DNA from: Oceanospirillaceae bacterium
GTDB taxonomy: Bacteria; Pseudomonadota; Gammaproteobacteria; Pseudomonadales; Balneatricaceae
Length of the DNA: 64,000 nucleotides
NCBI GenBank assembly: GCA_013215375.1
Contig: JABSRB010000002.1
Coordinates: 1-64,000 of the forward strand
Direction of reading: 5' to 3'
A model generated the notes under the pieces. It had not been told where the DNA came from. It did no database searches and was given only the letters and a program-made list of their open reading frames with translations. A program made the translations under genes and the position numbers. Below, piece by piece: positions 1 to 10,298 of this stretch (its first letter is position 1; each line of letters opens with the position of its first letter).

Positions 1-120
1 AAAATATGAGCCGAAAGGTTTATGGCCACAGGCCAAAATACCGAAAGGCTAATCATTTTTCAGCGTAGCTGAAAATATGAGGCGACAGATTTTTGACCAG
101 AGGTCAAAATATCGAAAGCC
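1..120. repeat. Two tandem units of a 71-bp structured repeat
   Basis: Two units begin at 1 and 72 with the same AAAATATGAG and align for about 49 bases. Each holds an inner hairpin (TGGCC-ACA-GGCCA in unit 1, TGACC-AGA-GGTCA in unit 2) inside an outer GCC/GGC or GGC/GCC stem. The units differ by compensating changes in both stems, so base pairing seems conserved. A third hairpin, TTTTCAGC-GTA-GCTGAAAA, sits between them. The first unit touches the window edge, so the array may continue to the left. Confidence 0.6.
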
Positions 121-246
121 ATCAAACTCCTCCTATACTTCAAACTCTAAACATATATTGTTACCTGACGAGAAATTCCTTCGCTATTTACTCATCTCCG
201 TAATTCCAAAAGAATATGTTCTTGTGCTCACAGCTCACAGCTAATT

Positions 247-1113
247 TTAGCCCCTCTCCTTCAGCGGAAAATATATATCCGTAATCAAATCACACTCATC
301 CACTTCAAACATCAAATTTATATAGTCAAAAAAGCAGGGATAATCACGTACCTCCTCATCACTTTCAGGCAACCACTGCCGACAAAAATAATAAATACTT
401 TGATCTAACTGCGCATGGCTACCTATGTGCCGAATTACAGCACATCGCCCCCCGGGGATTTCTCCCAATTTAACACCGTAGTCATTTGCAGGCACATCAC
501 CATTAATTGACCCACAGACATCCCATCTAAATTCTTCAGGTACTGTCGTTTTTGGGTCGCTATAGGCTATGCCAAAGGTTTTACTGCTCTTAACCGGTGA
601 CAGCCCAGTCTCTTTTCGCCAATTAATAAACTTCCCTGCCGTCTCTAATACTTTCTCTGCGGGGCCTAAGTGCTCAAGCAATGCTACTTTGGTCGCTGCA
701 AAATCTACAATTTTCACTTCCATATTAACTTCTCCTACAGGATTTAAACGATATTCAAAACAACTCTTCCAATGCTGCCAATCTGGCTGTGCTCTGAAAC
801 TGGAAGGCGATTGTAAAAAGGTTCGTTTATAAGCTCTGGAAAAGGCTTCTGAGCTTTCAAACCCCGCTTCAAATGCTATGTCGATAATGCGTTTTTCTCT
901 TTGAAAAGCGAGTCGGAATGACGCTCTTTTGAGGCGCGCCAGCAATACAAACTTCGCAAGGCTCATGCCTATTTGCGCAGAGAACATACGATGAAAATGA
1001 TACTTTGAAAGTGCTGCCACTTCGCAAATATTATCGAGCGCTAATTCTTCATCGAGGTTGTGATTGATGTATTCACAAACTCGCGAAATTCGCTCTGCAC
1101 TATTATTAGCCAA
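247..1113 (-). CDS. AraC-family regulator with GyrI-like effector domain
   Basis: This is a 288-aa DNA-binding transcription regulator. Residues about 8-105 form the double helix-turn-helix of the AraC/XylS family (KYHFHRMFSAQIGMSL, then FESSEAFSRAYKRTF). Residues about 130-288 look like the GyrI/SoxS-type small-molecule binding fold, as in Rob-like and BmrR-like regulators. The start is TTG: an in-frame stop lies just upstream, no ATG is available, and AAAGGA sits 8 nt before it. The effector is unknown. It stands alone, divergent from the next gene. The family assignment is firm; the target genes are not. Confidence 0.85.
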   Translation of the reverse strand: MANNSAERISRVCEYINHNLDEELALDNICEVAALSKYHFHRMFSAQIGMSLAKFVLLARLKRASFRLAFQREKRIIDIAFEAGFESSEAFSRAYKRTFLQSPSSFRAQPDWQHWKSCFEYRLNPVGEVNMEVKIVDFAATKVALLEHLGPAEKVLETAGKFINWRKETGLSPVKSSKTFGIAYSDPKTTVPEEFRWDVCGSINGDVPANDYGVKLGEIPGGRCAVIRHIGSHAQLDQSIYYFCRQWLPESDEEVRDYPCFFDYINLMFEVDECDLITDIYFPLKERG

Positions 1114-1324
1114 CCTTTGATTCCTTTATCTGTTATCAATATGTCTATCATGCACTTGTTAGATTAAGCCGTCCTGATCAAAATTGCGCAGTTTAATCTT
1201 TGTATCACTTTGTTTTCGCTTACTCTTACCCTAGCTATTACCCTTTAACCCCTTTGTAACCTGCTAACCATTATGATGATGAAGAGCGAATCAATCTTAC
1301 AATCTCGATAAAGAGGAGAAGGAT

Positions 1325-1729
1325 ATGGAAATTGGTACAACGAGCGCTTCTATTTCAGCTTTTAGCCCAAGTAATATGGATAAAATGCAGGAGCAGATGC
1401 AACAGCAAATACAGTCAAAAGTAGACAGTGGTGAAGTCAGCGCTGCTGATATCCAAAACAAGCTACAACAGCGCTTTGGCGATGGTCTTAATGTCGCTTT
1501 TTCCGAAGATGGTACTATTGACTACGATAAACTAGGTGAGACGATCCAAACAGCGATGAAGGAAAAAATGTCGAGCATGATGCCTCCTGCCATGTCACAG
1601 CTGAATAGTGGTGGTGGCGAAGCTGAAGAATTCGACGCTTTCGGTACTTTAATGGACATGCTCAGCCAATACGATGACGAGCAAGATAACGAAAGCAGCA
1701 ACGGGACGCTGTTGAATTTAAGCGCTTAA
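1325..1729 (+). CDS. Hypothetical 134-aa Gln/Met/Ser-rich protein
   Basis: I do not recognise this protein. It has a very strong ribosome binding site (GAGGAGAAGG just before the ATG), so it is probably translated. The sequence is hydrophilic, rich in Q, M, S and acidic residues, with no signal peptide or membrane segment. Residues 15-60 (repeated MQEQMQQQIQ-type heptads) could form a coiled coil or amphipathic helices. The acidic C-terminus (EEFDAFGTLMDMLSQYDDEQ) is likely flexible. A hairpin terminator follows directly, so it is probably a single-gene transcript. A cytoplasmic location is inferred. Confidence 0.7.
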   Translation: MEIGTTSASISAFSPSNMDKMQEQMQQQIQSKVDSGEVSAADIQNKLQQRFGDGLNVAFSEDGTIDYDKLGETIQTAMKEKMSSMMPPAMSQLNSGGGEAEEFDAFGTLMDMLSQYDDEQDNESSNGTLLNLSA

Positions 1730-1748
1730 TGCTTGCCTACCTGCTGCC

Positions 1749-1781
1749 AGCAAGTTGTTTGAAGAAGTAACTTGCTGTTTT
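1749..1781 (+). terminator. Intrinsic terminator after the 134-aa gene
   Basis: An 8-bp perfect stem AGCAAGTT / AACTTGCT with a 12-nt loop is followed by GTTTT. It starts 20 nt after the stop codon at 1729 and separates that gene from the two-component pair. Confidence 0.6.
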
Positions 1782-1867
1782 AAATTAAAAACACAATTTT
1801 ATGGGATTATGCCTTATGATGCAGACCCGTCATTTAACACAGCCTTGAGGCTTATCCTCAACTCATC

Positions 1868-2533
1868 ATGCAAATATTAGTTATTGAAGACAACCTTGAT
1901 TTAGCCGCCACGCTGCTTGATCTGCTACAGCTCAATCAGTACCAGTGCGATCATGCTATGTCTGCTCACCGTGCTCAGCAACTGCTTAAACTACATTCTT
2001 TTAATCTGATCATCTTAGACCTAATGTTACCGGACATGGACGGTTTAAAACTCTGCGAACGGCTGCGACAACAAGGTATTGATACTCCTATACTGATGCT
2101 CACAGCCAGAGAGACTCTGCAAGATACACTTGATGGTTTTGCAGCGGGTGCCGATGACTACCTCACCAAACCTTTTCAAAATACGGAGTTTTTGGCCAGA
2201 GTTAGAGCGTTGAGCAAACGCCGCAGCGGTTTAGCTCGACACTTAGAAGTGGCTGATTTAGTGATGAATCTCGACGCTAAACAGACCCTGCGGGGCACAA
2301 ATAAAGTAGAACTCTCCCCTACCAGTTGGAAGTTACTGGAAGCATTAATGCGTGCGAGTCCAAATGTGCTCTCAAAACGTCTATTAGAACAACAAGTATG
2401 GGGGGAAGATGTCCCCGATAGTAATAGTTTGAAAGTGCACTTACACAGACTACGCAAGCTTGTTGACACTCAGGGAATCCCCCCTTTGATACATACTATT
2501 AAAGGGCACGGCTATTGCCTGCGAAGCGAATGA
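1868..2533 (+). CDS. OmpR-family response regulator
   Basis: A 221-aa two-component response regulator. Its N-terminal receiver domain has acidic pocket residue D8, phospho-acceptor D51 (in LDLMLPDMDG), T79 and K101. A linker follows, then a C-terminal winged helix (about 125-219) ending in the family motif HTIKGHGYCL. Its stop codon overlaps the ATG of the next gene (ATGA), so translation of the histidine kinase is coupled and the two form one system. The signal and regulon cannot be read from the sequence. The Shine-Dalgarno sequence is weak. Confidence 0.9.
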   Translation: MQILVIEDNLDLAATLLDLLQLNQYQCDHAMSAHRAQQLLKLHSFNLIILDLMLPDMDGLKLCERLRQQGIDTPILMLTARETLQDTLDGFAAGADDYLTKPFQNTEFLARVRALSKRRSGLARHLEVADLVMNLDAKQTLRGTNKVELSPTSWKLLEALMRASPNVLSKRLLEQQVWGEDVPDSNSLKVHLHRLRKLVDTQGIPPLIHTIKGHGYCLRSE

Positions 2534-3810
2534 AAACACCAAGTCTAAAAAGGCGGCTTTACTACTATTTAATCGGTATTGTAACTGTGCTTACCCTAGC
2601 CTTTTTCGGTGTCAGTGAATTCTATCGTCTCACTTTAATGAGACAAATTATCTTAGAGCGAATCATCCCCAAATTAGCCAAGCAATACGCTCAAGCCTAT
2701 ATAGCAGCTCCAGATAGGCCTCTGCCTGAGTTATTCAACATTCAGTCGTCTGATAACATCCACGATCTGCCGCTGGATTTACAGTTGAAAATTAATAACA
2801 GCTGGAGTGATAGCAATGTTGTCTATTCACAACCTAGCAACCGTTTCCCTTTTTTGCCCTACTTTTATATTAAGAAACCCTTAGATGATGGTAAGTCACT
2901 CTATCTACATGGTGCCTGGCAAGTGGAAAAAAACATCTTACCAAAAAACTTCCCGCGTCCTTTATTTATTAGCTTTGCCATCGTCGCTATGACGATTTTA
3001 TTGTTTTCATTGATGCTCATTCTAGTATTCAATAAATTTTCTCGCCCTATTAAAATATTACTAGAGTGGACCGGAAAATTAGATATTAACGACCACAACA
3101 TAACGGTGTTGCCTACTAAAGACTTTCGCTACCGCGAACTCAACGATTTAGCCAATGTGATTAGTCAAAGTTTGCATACTGCACAAAAATCATTGGCGAG
3201 GGAGCAATTATTTTTACGCCATGCCAGCCACGAATTGCGCACACCTATCACTGTCATTAGCAGTAACTTAGAAATGCTACAACAAAACAATTCCGGTGCT
3301 GACCCATTTAATGATCAATTAATGCAACGTATGTCGCGCTCTATTGAGTCAATAAATCAGTTAATTGAGACTCTGCTATGGGTGGATAGAGACACAAGTC
3401 TGCATTGCACTATTAAAAACATCGACCTAGCCGCCCTTATCCATGAGCAAATTGATGCGAATCGGCACTTGATGGATTATAGACAAGTATCCTTAGAGCT
3501 ACAGCTAGAACCGAGCCTGCATTGTTTACCGGTCACCGCGTTACGTATTGTACTGGCTAATTTAATTCGCAACGCTATGCAACATACTTACCGAGGCAAG
3601 ATAAGCATCTGCTGTGCTCAAGGCTGGGTACGTATTATCAATATTAATGACTCTGATAACCGCCCCGATCAGAATTTTCACACGGATAGCTTTGGGCTGG
3701 GCTTATCTCTCGCTGAAAAAATCAGCCTGCACAGTGGCTGGCAACTCGAACAACAGGTACTAACCGCTGGCCGCGATATCCGTTTAATCATTACCAGTAC
3801 AAAAACATAA
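2530..3810 (+). CDS. Membrane sensor histidine kinase
   Basis: A 426-aa inner-membrane kinase, partner of the preceding response regulator. Membrane segments lie at about 12-30 and 145-167 and flank a periplasmic sensor region of roughly 115 residues. HisKA follows with phospho-acceptor H234 (RHASHELRTP), then an HATPase domain with N box (ANLIRNAMQH) and G2 box (FGLGLSLAEK). The G1 box normally reads DxGxG but here is NDSDNRP, so it is degenerate. ATG 2530 is chosen over an upstream TTG at 2515 because it gives the usual ATGA overlap. Confidence 0.88.
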   Translation: MKTPSLKRRLYYYLIGIVTVLTLAFFGVSEFYRLTLMRQIILERIIPKLAKQYAQAYIAAPDRPLPELFNIQSSDNIHDLPLDLQLKINNSWSDSNVVYSQPSNRFPFLPYFYIKKPLDDGKSLYLHGAWQVEKNILPKNFPRPLFISFAIVAMTILLFSLMLILVFNKFSRPIKILLEWTGKLDINDHNITVLPTKDFRYRELNDLANVISQSLHTAQKSLAREQLFLRHASHELRTPITVISSNLEMLQQNNSGADPFNDQLMQRMSRSIESINQLIETLLWVDRDTSLHCTIKNIDLAALIHEQIDANRHLMDYRQVSLELQLEPSLHCLPVTALRIVLANLIRNAMQHTYRGKISICCAQGWVRIININDSDNRPDQNFHTDSFGLGLSLAEKISLHSGWQLEQQVLTAGRDIRLIITSTKT

Positions 3811-3914
3811 ATGCCATTTCCTTGCTCAAGCTAGCACTTTTAGCTTTCTAGTTCCTAGCTACAAACTTTTGACCAACGACCATCAACCAACGATTTTTAT
3901 TCTCTTTATCAAAT

Positions 3915-3958
3915 AACTGTAAAAATAAACAGTATTTTATTTAACCTTTCTCTATAAT
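3915..3958 (+). promoter_or_regulatory. LexA (SOS) box and promoter of uvrA
   Basis: CTGT-N8-ACAG at 3917-3932, with the A/T-rich spacer and flanks of a LexA operator, lies just upstream of a perfect TATAAT (3953-3958). The box covers the position of the -35 element, so LexA would block RNA polymerase. The first codon of uvrA is 83 nt beyond the -10. Confidence 0.85.
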
Positions 3959-4040
3959 GTCCATTGGCATTTTTTATAGCTGGTATGGTTTAGATTTTTA
4001 GCGGTATCACCAGTTTAGTTTCACCTATCTCGGAGAGAAC

Positions 4041-6872
4041 ATGGATAAGATTATCGTCCGCGGCGCACGTACCCACAATTTAAAGAATATAGATATTGAA
4101 ATACCCCGTGACAAGCTAGTGGTAATCACCGGCCTCTCCGGCTCGGGTAAGTCTTCGCTGGCATTTGATACTTTGTATGCAGAAGGCCAGAGACGTTATG
4201 TTGAGTCTCTTTCAACCTATGCCCGCCAGTTCCTCTCCATGATGGAAAAGCCCGATATAGATCATATTGAAGGTCTGTCTCCAGCTATTTCTATTGAGCA
4301 AAAATCCACATCGCACAACCCGCGCTCAACCGTCGGCACCATCACCGAGATCTACGATTATTTAAGATTATTGTATGCCCGCGCCGGCGAACCACGCTGC
4401 CCAGATCACGACTTACCACTGGCGGCACAAACAGTCAGCCAGATGGTTGATCAGGTCCTTGCACTCCCTGAGGGCTCTAAATTGATGTTGCTGGCCCCAG
4501 TAGTGCAAGACCGCAAAGGTGAGCACTTACATACCCTGGCAGAGATGCGTAGCCAAGGTTTTGTCCGCGCCAGAATCGATGGCATTGTGGTTGATTTAGA
4601 CAGCACCCCCGAGCTAGATAAAAAGAAAAAACATTCTATCGATATAGTCGTAGATAGATTCAAAGTTCGCGAGGATTTGCAAATTCGTCTCGCAGAATCA
4701 TTCGAAACAGCACTGCGTTTGACCGATGGGATAGCACGTATTTCTTACATGGACGATGATGGTGAAGAGATTATTTTCTCCTCTCGTTTTGCCTGTCCTC
4801 AATGTGGTCATAGTATTCAAGAGCTAGAACCTCGCCTGTTCTCGTTCAACAATCCCCACGGCGCTTGCTCAAGTTGTGATGGACTCGGCAACAAGCAGTT
4901 TTTTGATCCCAACAAGGTCGTGCAAGACAGCTCTCTGACTTTATCAGAGGGCGCTATACGAGGTTGGGATAGACGTACTCTCTACTATTTCCAGCAATTA
5001 AAAGCACTGGCGGCACACTATAAATTTGATATAGACACGCCTTTCGCCAAGCTAGACAAAAAACATCAGAAATTAATATTGTCTGGCACCGGTAATGAAG
5101 ACATTGCCTTTAAGTATGTAAACGACCGCGGTGATGCCATTGAGCGCATGCATCCATTTGAAGGTGTATTAAATAATTTAGAGCGACGTTATCGCGAAAC
5201 CGAATCGGATATGGTACGTGAAGATTTAGCCAAATATCTGAATTTACAATCCTGTCCTTCTTGTAACGGTTCCCGATTGCGTCGCGATGCCAGACATGTC
5301 TTTATTGATGGTAAGAATTTACCGGAAATAGTGTTAATGCCTATCGGCGTTAGCCAAGACTATTTTGAGCAGCTGGTACTGCCTGGTAAACAGGGGCAAA
5401 TAGCGGAAAAAATCATTAGCGAAATAAAACTACGTTTGTCATTTTTGGTCAATGTCGGGCTCGATTATCTCTCTCTTGACCGCAAAGCGGATACTTTATC
5501 AGGTGGTGAAGCACAGCGTATTCGCCTTGCTAGCCAAATTGGCGCCGGCTTAGTCGGGGTGATGTATATTCTAGATGAACCCTCTATCGGGCTACATCAA
5601 CGCGATAACGCGAGGCTTTTAAAAACGCTGACGCACTTAAGAGACATTGGCAATACCGTCATTATTGTTGAACACGATGAAGACGCTATTCGCCAAGCTG
5701 ACTGGGTGATTGATATTGGACCAGGTGCTGGGATACATGGTGGTGAAATTATTTCTGCGGGTACTCCAGAGCACGTTATCAACGATCCTAAATCGCTGAC
5801 TGGTCAATACCTCTCTGGCAAGCGTTGCATAGCTATTCCTGAAATTCGCAAGCAAGCGGACACCAGCAAAACTCTTACCATCAAAGGAGCGACCGGTAAC
5901 AACCTTAAAAATGTCACTTTAGAAATACCCTTTGGAATTTTAACTTGTGTGACTGGCGTATCCGGTTCAGGTAAATCAACATTAATAAACAATACCCTCT
6001 ACCCACTGGCGGCAACAGAACTAAACCGCGCCACCACATTAGATGCAGCACCTTATAAGTCCATCGATGGTTTACAGCACTTTGATAAAGTGATCGATAT
6101 CAACCAGAGCCCAATCGGTCGCACCCCAAGATCCAACCCCGCTACCTATACCGGTATCTTTACCACTGTTCGTGAGTTATTAGCGGGTACACAAGAGGCC
6201 AGATCTAGGGGTTATAAAGCGGGTCGATTTAGTTTTAACGTTAAAGGCGGCCGCTGCGAAGCTTGCCAGGGCGATGGTGTTATTAAAGTTGAGATGCATT
6301 TCCTTGCGGATATTTATGTCCCTTGCGACGTCTGTAAGAGCAAACGCTATAACCGTGAGACGCTTGAGATTAACTACAAAGGCAAGAATATTCATCAAAT
6401 TTTAGAGCTTACAGTAGAAGAGGCTAGAGAGTTTTTTGATGCCATCCCGGCGCTAGTGCGCAGGCTTCAAACCTTAGTTGACGTAGGTCTTACCTATATT
6501 AAACTGGGACAAGCGGCGACTACCTTATCAGGTGGTGAAGCGCAGCGGGTTAAACTCGCTAAAGAGCTTTCTAAAAGAGACACAGGCAAGACTTTGTACA
6601 TTCTGGACGAGCCTACTACCGGTTTGCACTTCCACGATATAGAGCAGCTATTGCGGGTAATGACCAGACTGCGAGACCACGGTAATACTATTGTGATCAT
6701 TGAACATAACTTGGATGTGATAAAAACCGCAGACTGGGTGATCGACTTAGGTCCTGAAGGTGGAATAGGTGGTGGTATGATCATCGGCACCGGTACACCT
6801 GAAGAGCTGGCTGAAAATCCAGCGTCACACACCGGATACTTCCTCAAGGAAATGCTAGCGAAGAATAAATAA
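4041..6872 (+). CDS. uvrA: Excinuclease ABC subunit A
   Basis: UvrA is the DNA-damage recognition ATPase of nucleotide excision repair and loads UvrB at lesions. At 943 aa it has full family length. Visible features are Walker [10 protein letters not shown] at residues 31-39, a zinc module CPQC...CSSC near 250-280, ABC signature [11 protein letters not shown] near 490, a second Walker [10 protein letters not shown] near 640, zinc finger CEAC...CDVC near 740-770, and a second signature [11 protein letters not shown] near 830. A LexA box controls it. The SBP gene converges on it from the right. Confidence 0.98.
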   Translation: MDKIIVRGARTHNLKNIDIEIPRDKLVVITGLSGSGKSSLAFDTLYAEGQRRYVESLSTYARQFLSMMEKPDIDHIEGLSPAISIEQKSTSHNPRSTVGTITEIYDYLRLLYARAGEPRCPDHDLPLAAQTVSQMVDQVLALPEGSKLMLLAPVVQDRKGEHLHTLAEMRSQGFVRARIDGIVVDLDSTPELDKKKKHSIDIVVDRFKVREDLQIRLAESFETALRLTDGIARISYMDDDGEEIIFSSRFACPQCGHSIQELEPRLFSFNNPHGACSSCDGLGNKQFFDPNKVVQDSSLTLSEGAIRGWDRRTLYYFQQLKALAAHYKFDIDTPFAKLDKKHQKLILSGTGNEDIAFKYVNDRGDAIERMHPFEGVLNNLERRYRETESDMVREDLAKYLNLQSCPSCNGSRLRRDARHVFIDGKNLPEIVLMPIGVSQDYFEQLVLPGKQGQIAEKIISEIKLRLSFLVNVGLDYLSLDRKADTLSGGEAQRIRLASQIGAGLVGVMYILDEPSIGLHQRDNARLLKTLTHLRDIGNTVIIVEHDEDAIRQADWVIDIGPGAGIHGGEIISAGTPEHVINDPKSLTGQYLSGKRCIAIPEIRKQADTSKTLTIKGATGNNLKNVTLEIPFGILTCVTGVSGSGKSTLINNTLYPLAATELNRATTLDAAPYKSIDGLQHFDKVIDINQSPIGRTPRSNPATYTGIFTTVRELLAGTQEARSRGYKAGRFSFNVKGGRCEACQGDGVIKVEMHFLADIYVPCDVCKSKRYNRETLEINYKGKNIHQILELTVEEAREFFDAIPALVRRLQTLVDVGLTYIKLGQAATTLSGGEAQRVKLAKELSKRDTGKTLYILDEPTTGLHFHDIEQLLRVMTRLRDHGNTIVIIEHNLDVIKTADWVIDLGPEGGIGGGMIIGTGTPEELAENPASHTGYFLKEMLAKNK

Positions 6873-6887
6873 TAATTGTTTGTATCA

Positions 6888-6924
6888 CTGTACTTCTCAA
6901 CTTTAAAAGAGAGAGGTACAGTTT
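6888..6924. terminator. Bidirectional terminator between uvrA and the SBP gene
   Basis: CTGTACTTCTC pairs with GAGAGGTACAG around a short A-rich loop and is followed by TTT. It lies between two convergent genes and can serve both. Confidence 0.6.
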
Positions 6925-6930
6925 CTTTAA

Positions 6931-7767
6931 TTAATCTAGCCAACGCCTGACGATTTTTTGGTATTCTCCACTTTCATGAATCACCCGCAACTGCGCCCAT
7001 ATTTCTTTTGAAACAGCTTCTAGTTCAGGATATGTGGATCCTTTGACGAAGGAAATTGAGTAACCTTTGTTAAATAATACCTTAGGATAAGCCACTAAAC
7101 CTTTAGCAGCCAAATACATTTTCTCATTGCTCTTCAATTTGTTAATTTCATATAAACCGATAGATTTATCGGAAAGTACCACTTTCACCCTGTGCCTAGC
7201 TAATAATCCGATGCATTCCTCTGTGCTGTTGGCTCCGACTACTAGCGGGTGATAATTTCGATTATCTGGCTGATAGCTGATTCGTTCAGAGAGCTGTTCA
7301 TTACCTTGATAAGGGAAGTTCTGCCAAAAACTAGCATCGTATGAATAACCGTTCACCACACATACTTTTAATTTATCTGCCAATATATCTTGATAGCTAC
7401 CGCTGTAGTTCTGTTGATAATGACTGTGAGTAAAAAACACATAATGAGATGTCCAGAGATCGGTACCAATGGGAGGAAAGAGCAGATACTGTTCACGTTG
7501 CTCTTTTCTAGAGGAGGAGATGACTGCATCGCCATCGGCTCGTTTGACACTTCTCCACGCCCTTGACCATGGTTGGTGTTTATAACTAAATTGTATATCT
7601 AATCTTTCACCGACAAGACTTAGCAGATCGATATTGATTCCTTTTACTTGCCCATTTTCACTGTATTGCCAAGGAGGAAAAGGGTGGGAAATAACCACGA
7701 GCTCCTTTGCTGTTAACAACCCAGCGTAGAATAAAGTGAATACAACAGTAAATTTAAACAGATTCAT
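6931..7767 (-). CDS. Family-3 extracellular solute-binding protein
   Basis: A 278-aa periplasmic protein of the bacterial SBP family 3 (amino-acid type). A signal peptide at residues 1-20 (MNLFKFTVVFTLFYAGLLTA) leads into KELVVISHPFPPWQY, the first beta strand. WSRAWRSVKRADGDAV and a C-terminal helix (SGEYQKIVRRWLD) are typical of the fold. No permease or ATPase is adjacent, so it is an orphan that may serve another transporter or a sensory role. The start at 7767 has an AAGGA 8 nt upstream and gives a proper signal peptide; an upstream ATG would add 11 residues. Confidence 0.8.
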   Translation of the reverse strand: MNLFKFTVVFTLFYAGLLTAKELVVISHPFPPWQYSENGQVKGINIDLLSLVGERLDIQFSYKHQPWSRAWRSVKRADGDAVISSSRKEQREQYLLFPPIGTDLWTSHYVFFTHSHYQQNYSGSYQDILADKLKVCVVNGYSYDASFWQNFPYQGNEQLSERISYQPDNRNYHPLVVGANSTEECIGLLARHRVKVVLSDKSIGLYEINKLKSNEKMYLAAKGLVAYPKVLFNKGYSISFVKGSTYPELEAVSKEIWAQLRVIHESGEYQKIVRRWLD

Positions 7768-8212
7768 CTGCAATCCTTGCACGTAATTATGAATACCCAA
7801 CTGGATTGTTCAATAATACACCAAGCGGTCAAATGATCGAAGCTAACACAATGTAATTGTTAATAACGCAATGAATAATTACGCTATCTAAAGCGTGAAT
7901 ATTGCTGAGTACCTTAGAACTCTAATAAATATCTTGATGCCTAAAGTACCAGGCTAAATTTCCCAGCCCACCTTATCCACAAACAAATACTATAAAAATG
8001 AAAATCTGTGCATAAAACAGGATATACAATACTCTGTCACTAACTTAAACCGGCAATAGGCTACCAAACTATTAGCATTAATTGTTGGTTATAAATTAAA
8101 GCCAAAAAAAACCCGACTATAAAGTCGGGTTTTTTATATATTAAGAAACATAGATATTATCTATATTATCTCAATATTTGTACTGAATTAAATTCAGTCC
8201 ATTATGTAGTGA
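7768..8212. other. AT-rich intergenic region between the SBP gene and rplQ
   Basis: This stretch holds the terminator of the ribosomal super-operon (8108-8135) and presumably the SBP promoter. A single TTATCCACA (DnaA-box-like) occurs at 7973, but one copy is expected by chance. I see no gene in it. Confidence 0.5.
8108..8135. terminator. Terminator of the ribosomal super-operon
   Basis: A perfect stem CCCGACT / AGTCGGG is flanked by an A-run on the left and a T-run on the right, so it works in both directions. It lies about 80 nt past the rplQ stop and ends the minus-strand transcript. Confidence 0.9.
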
Positions 8213-8593
8213 CTAGTCTTCCGACTCTTCGCTAATCGGGCGACCGATTAGTTCTACATATGCCATAGGCGCGTTATCACCAGGACGGCTTCCACATTTG
8301 ATAATGCGGATGTATCCACCAGGACGATCCGTAAAACGGGGACCTAGGTTAGTGAAAAGTTTACCTACTGCTTCTTTGCTACGAGTACGGTCAAAAGCTA
8401 AACGACGGTTTGCAACCGTATCAACTTTAGACAACGTAATTAGCGGCTCAGCAACGCTGCGAAGTTCTTTCGCCTTAGGCAATGTTGTACGAATCAACTC
8501 GTGTTCGAACAAAGAAATTGCTAAGTTTTTGAGCATCGCCTTACGGTGGGCACTATCACGGTTTAAGTGACGGCCAGATTTACGATGACGCAT
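8213..8593 (-). CDS. rplQ: 50S ribosomal protein L17
   Basis: L17 is a large-subunit protein close to the peptide exit tunnel. The 126-aa protein opens with [20 protein letters not shown], the family hallmark, and carries the conserved [12 protein letters not shown]-type segment near residue 95. It is the last gene of the alpha segment, 38 nt after rpoA, and is followed by a strong terminator. Nothing is unusual in length or sequence. Confidence 0.98.
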   Translation of the reverse strand: MRHRKSGRHLNRDSAHRKAMLKNLAISLFEHELIRTTLPKAKELRSVAEPLITLSKVDTVANRRLAFDRTRSKEAVGKLFTNLGPRFTDRPGGYIRIIKCGSRPGDNAPMAYVELIGRPISEESED

Positions 8594-8631
8594 GTTAAAA
8601 TCCTTACAAACTTGATTATTAAACTAGCTTC

Positions 8632-9636
8632 TTAAGAAGCCAGTCTATCATCATTCTTCAGGCTAGCCGGAGGCCAGTTCTCAAGACGCATATTAAGTGA
8701 TAGCCCTTTCGAAGCTAAAACGTCTTTGATCTCTGTCAACGACTTTTTACCTAAGTTTGGAGTCTTAAGCAACTCAACTTCAGTACGCTGGATCAGATCA
8801 CCAATATAGTAGATCTGCTCAGCCTTCAAGCAGTTTGCAGAACGAACTGTTAATTCCAGGTCGTCTACAGGACGAAGTAGAACCGGATCAATCTCTGGCT
8901 CCTTAGCTTCTTCCTTAGCTTGATCAGCAGCGTCTTCAAGATCTACGAAGACTGCTAACTGGTGCTGTAAGATGGTTGCTGCGCGACGGATGCACTCTTC
9001 CGGGTCGATCGTGCCGTTAGATTCGATATCAATGATAAGCTTATCTAAATCGGTACGTTGTTCAACACGGGCGCTCTCTGCTACATAAGAAACACGGCGG
9101 ACCGGACTATAAGAGGCGTCTAACTGTAGACGGCCAATAGCACGAGTTTCATCGTCTTCGCTAACGCGAGCAGCAGCGGGAACATAACCACGACCACTAG
9201 TGATCTTTAACTTCATGTTAAGGCTTGCACCGTGATTCAAGTGCGCAATGATGTGATCGGGATTAGCGATCTCAACATCTTGATTCACTTGAATATCAGC
9301 TGCAGTCACAACACCTGACTCTGTCTTAGACAAAGTAACAGTTGCCTCTTCACCATTGTGAAGAAGTACCGCAACACCTTTAAGGTTCAATAAGATCTCA
9401 ATGACATCTTCCTGAACGCCTTCTAGTGCACTGTACTCGTGTAATACACCTTCTATCTCTACTTCTGTGATGGCTGCGCCAGGCATAGAAGAGAGTAAGA
9501 TACGACGTAGCGCATTACCTAGTGTGTGACCAAAGCCACGCTCAAGTGGCTCGAGAGTCACCTTAGCACGTGTATTGCTTATTTCTTTAACGTCGATATG
9601 ACGTGGACTTAGAAACTCGTTTACAGAACGCTGCAT
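8632..9636 (-). CDS. rpoA: DNA-directed RNA polymerase alpha subunit
   Basis: Alpha dimerises to start assembly of RNA polymerase, and its C-terminal domain contacts UP elements and activators. The 334-aa protein has an N-terminal domain (about 1-235; [16 protein letters not shown] is the dimer helix), a charged linker ([14 protein letters not shown]), and a C-terminal domain (about 250-330; [27 protein letters not shown]). ATG 9636 gives the normal start MQRSVNEFL; a TTG five codons upstream is rejected. It is 26 nt from rpsD and 38 nt from rplQ. Confidence 0.98.
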   Translation of the reverse strand: MQRSVNEFLSPRHIDVKEISNTRAKVTLEPLERGFGHTLGNALRRILLSSMPGAAITEVEIEGVLHEYSALEGVQEDVIEILLNLKGVAVLLHNGEEATVTLSKTESGVVTAADIQVNQDVEIANPDHIIAHLNHGASLNMKLKITSGRGYVPAAARVSEDDETRAIGRLQLDASYSPVRRVSYVAESARVEQRTDLDKLIIDIESNGTIDPEECIRRAATILQHQLAVFVDLEDAADQAKEEAKEPEIDPVLLRPVDDLELTVRSANCLKAEQIYYIGDLIQRTEVELLKTPNLGKKSLTEIKDVLASKGLSLNMRLENWPPASLKNDDRLAS

Positions 9637-9662
9637 AGTTGCTCCAATCAAGAGTTCATGAA

Positions 9663-10283
9663 TTACTTAGAGTAAAGCTCGACAATCAGCTGCTCATTGA
9701 TGTCAGCTGAAAGTTCTGCACGTTCAGGAAGTGCTTTAAAAGTACCTTCCATCTTAGTTGCATCAACTTCTAACCATTCAACAACGGTACGCTGAGAAGC
9801 CAAATTAAGTGCGTTTTTGATGCGCAATTGATTCTTAGCTTTTTCACGAACTGCTACTACATCACCTGCAGCTACTTGGAAAGAGGCAACATTTACCACT
9901 TGTCCATTAACTGTTACAGAGCGATGTGAAACGATCTGACGTGCTTCGGCGCGTGTGCTACCAAAACCCATACGATAAACTACGTTATCCAAACGACCTT
10001 CTAAAAGCTTCAACAAGTTTTCACCTGTAGAACCATTTAAAGAAGCAGCTTTTTTATAGTAGTTGCGGAACTGACGTTCCAATACACCGTAAATACGACG
10101 TACTTTTTGTTTTTCACGAAGCTGTAGACCGTAGTCGGACAGACGTCCTCGACGAGCACCGTGTACACCAGGAACAGCATCTGCTTTGCATTTGCTTTCT
10201 AGTGAACGGACACCGCTCTTGAGGAATAAATCTGTACCTTCACGGCGTGACAGCTTGCACGTTGGTCCAAGATATCTAGCCAT
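9663..10283 (-). CDS. rpsD: 30S ribosomal protein S4
   Basis: S4 starts assembly of the 16S 5' domain and, in enterobacteria, represses the alpha operon. The 206-aa protein starts [20 protein letters not shown] and has the S4 RNA-binding domain at about 97-160 ([20 protein letters not shown]). Only C9 and C32 lie in the N-terminal region, so the four-cysteine zinc site found in some bacteria is absent. It sits between rpsK (15 nt) and rpoA (26 nt). Confidence 0.98.
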   Translation of the reverse strand: MARYLGPTCKLSRREGTDLFLKSGVRSLESKCKADAVPGVHGARRGRLSDYGLQLREKQKVRRIYGVLERQFRNYYKKAASLNGSTGENLLKLLEGRLDNVVYRMGFGSTRAEARQIVSHRSVTVNGQVVNVASFQVAAGDVVAVREKAKNQLRIKNALNLASQRTVVEWLEVDATKMEGTFKALPERAELSADINEQLIVELYSK

Positions 10284-10298
10284 TATTTCGACTCCAGT

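Noticed and set aside
1-120. CRISPR array
   Set aside because: Only two diverged units, internal hairpins rather than unique spacers, and no cas gene.
4451-6943. Several minus-strand frames inside uvrA
   Set aside because: They are antisense shadows of a fully assigned conserved gene.
7973-7981. Perfect DnaA-box sequence TTATCCACA
   Set aside because: Only one copy; in a window this size one perfect 9-mer is close to chance expectation, and no AT-rich origin structure or dnaA/dnaN genes are present.
8006-8020. Second LexA-like site CTGT...ACAG
   Set aside because: The spacer is 7 nt, not 8, and no SOS gene follows.
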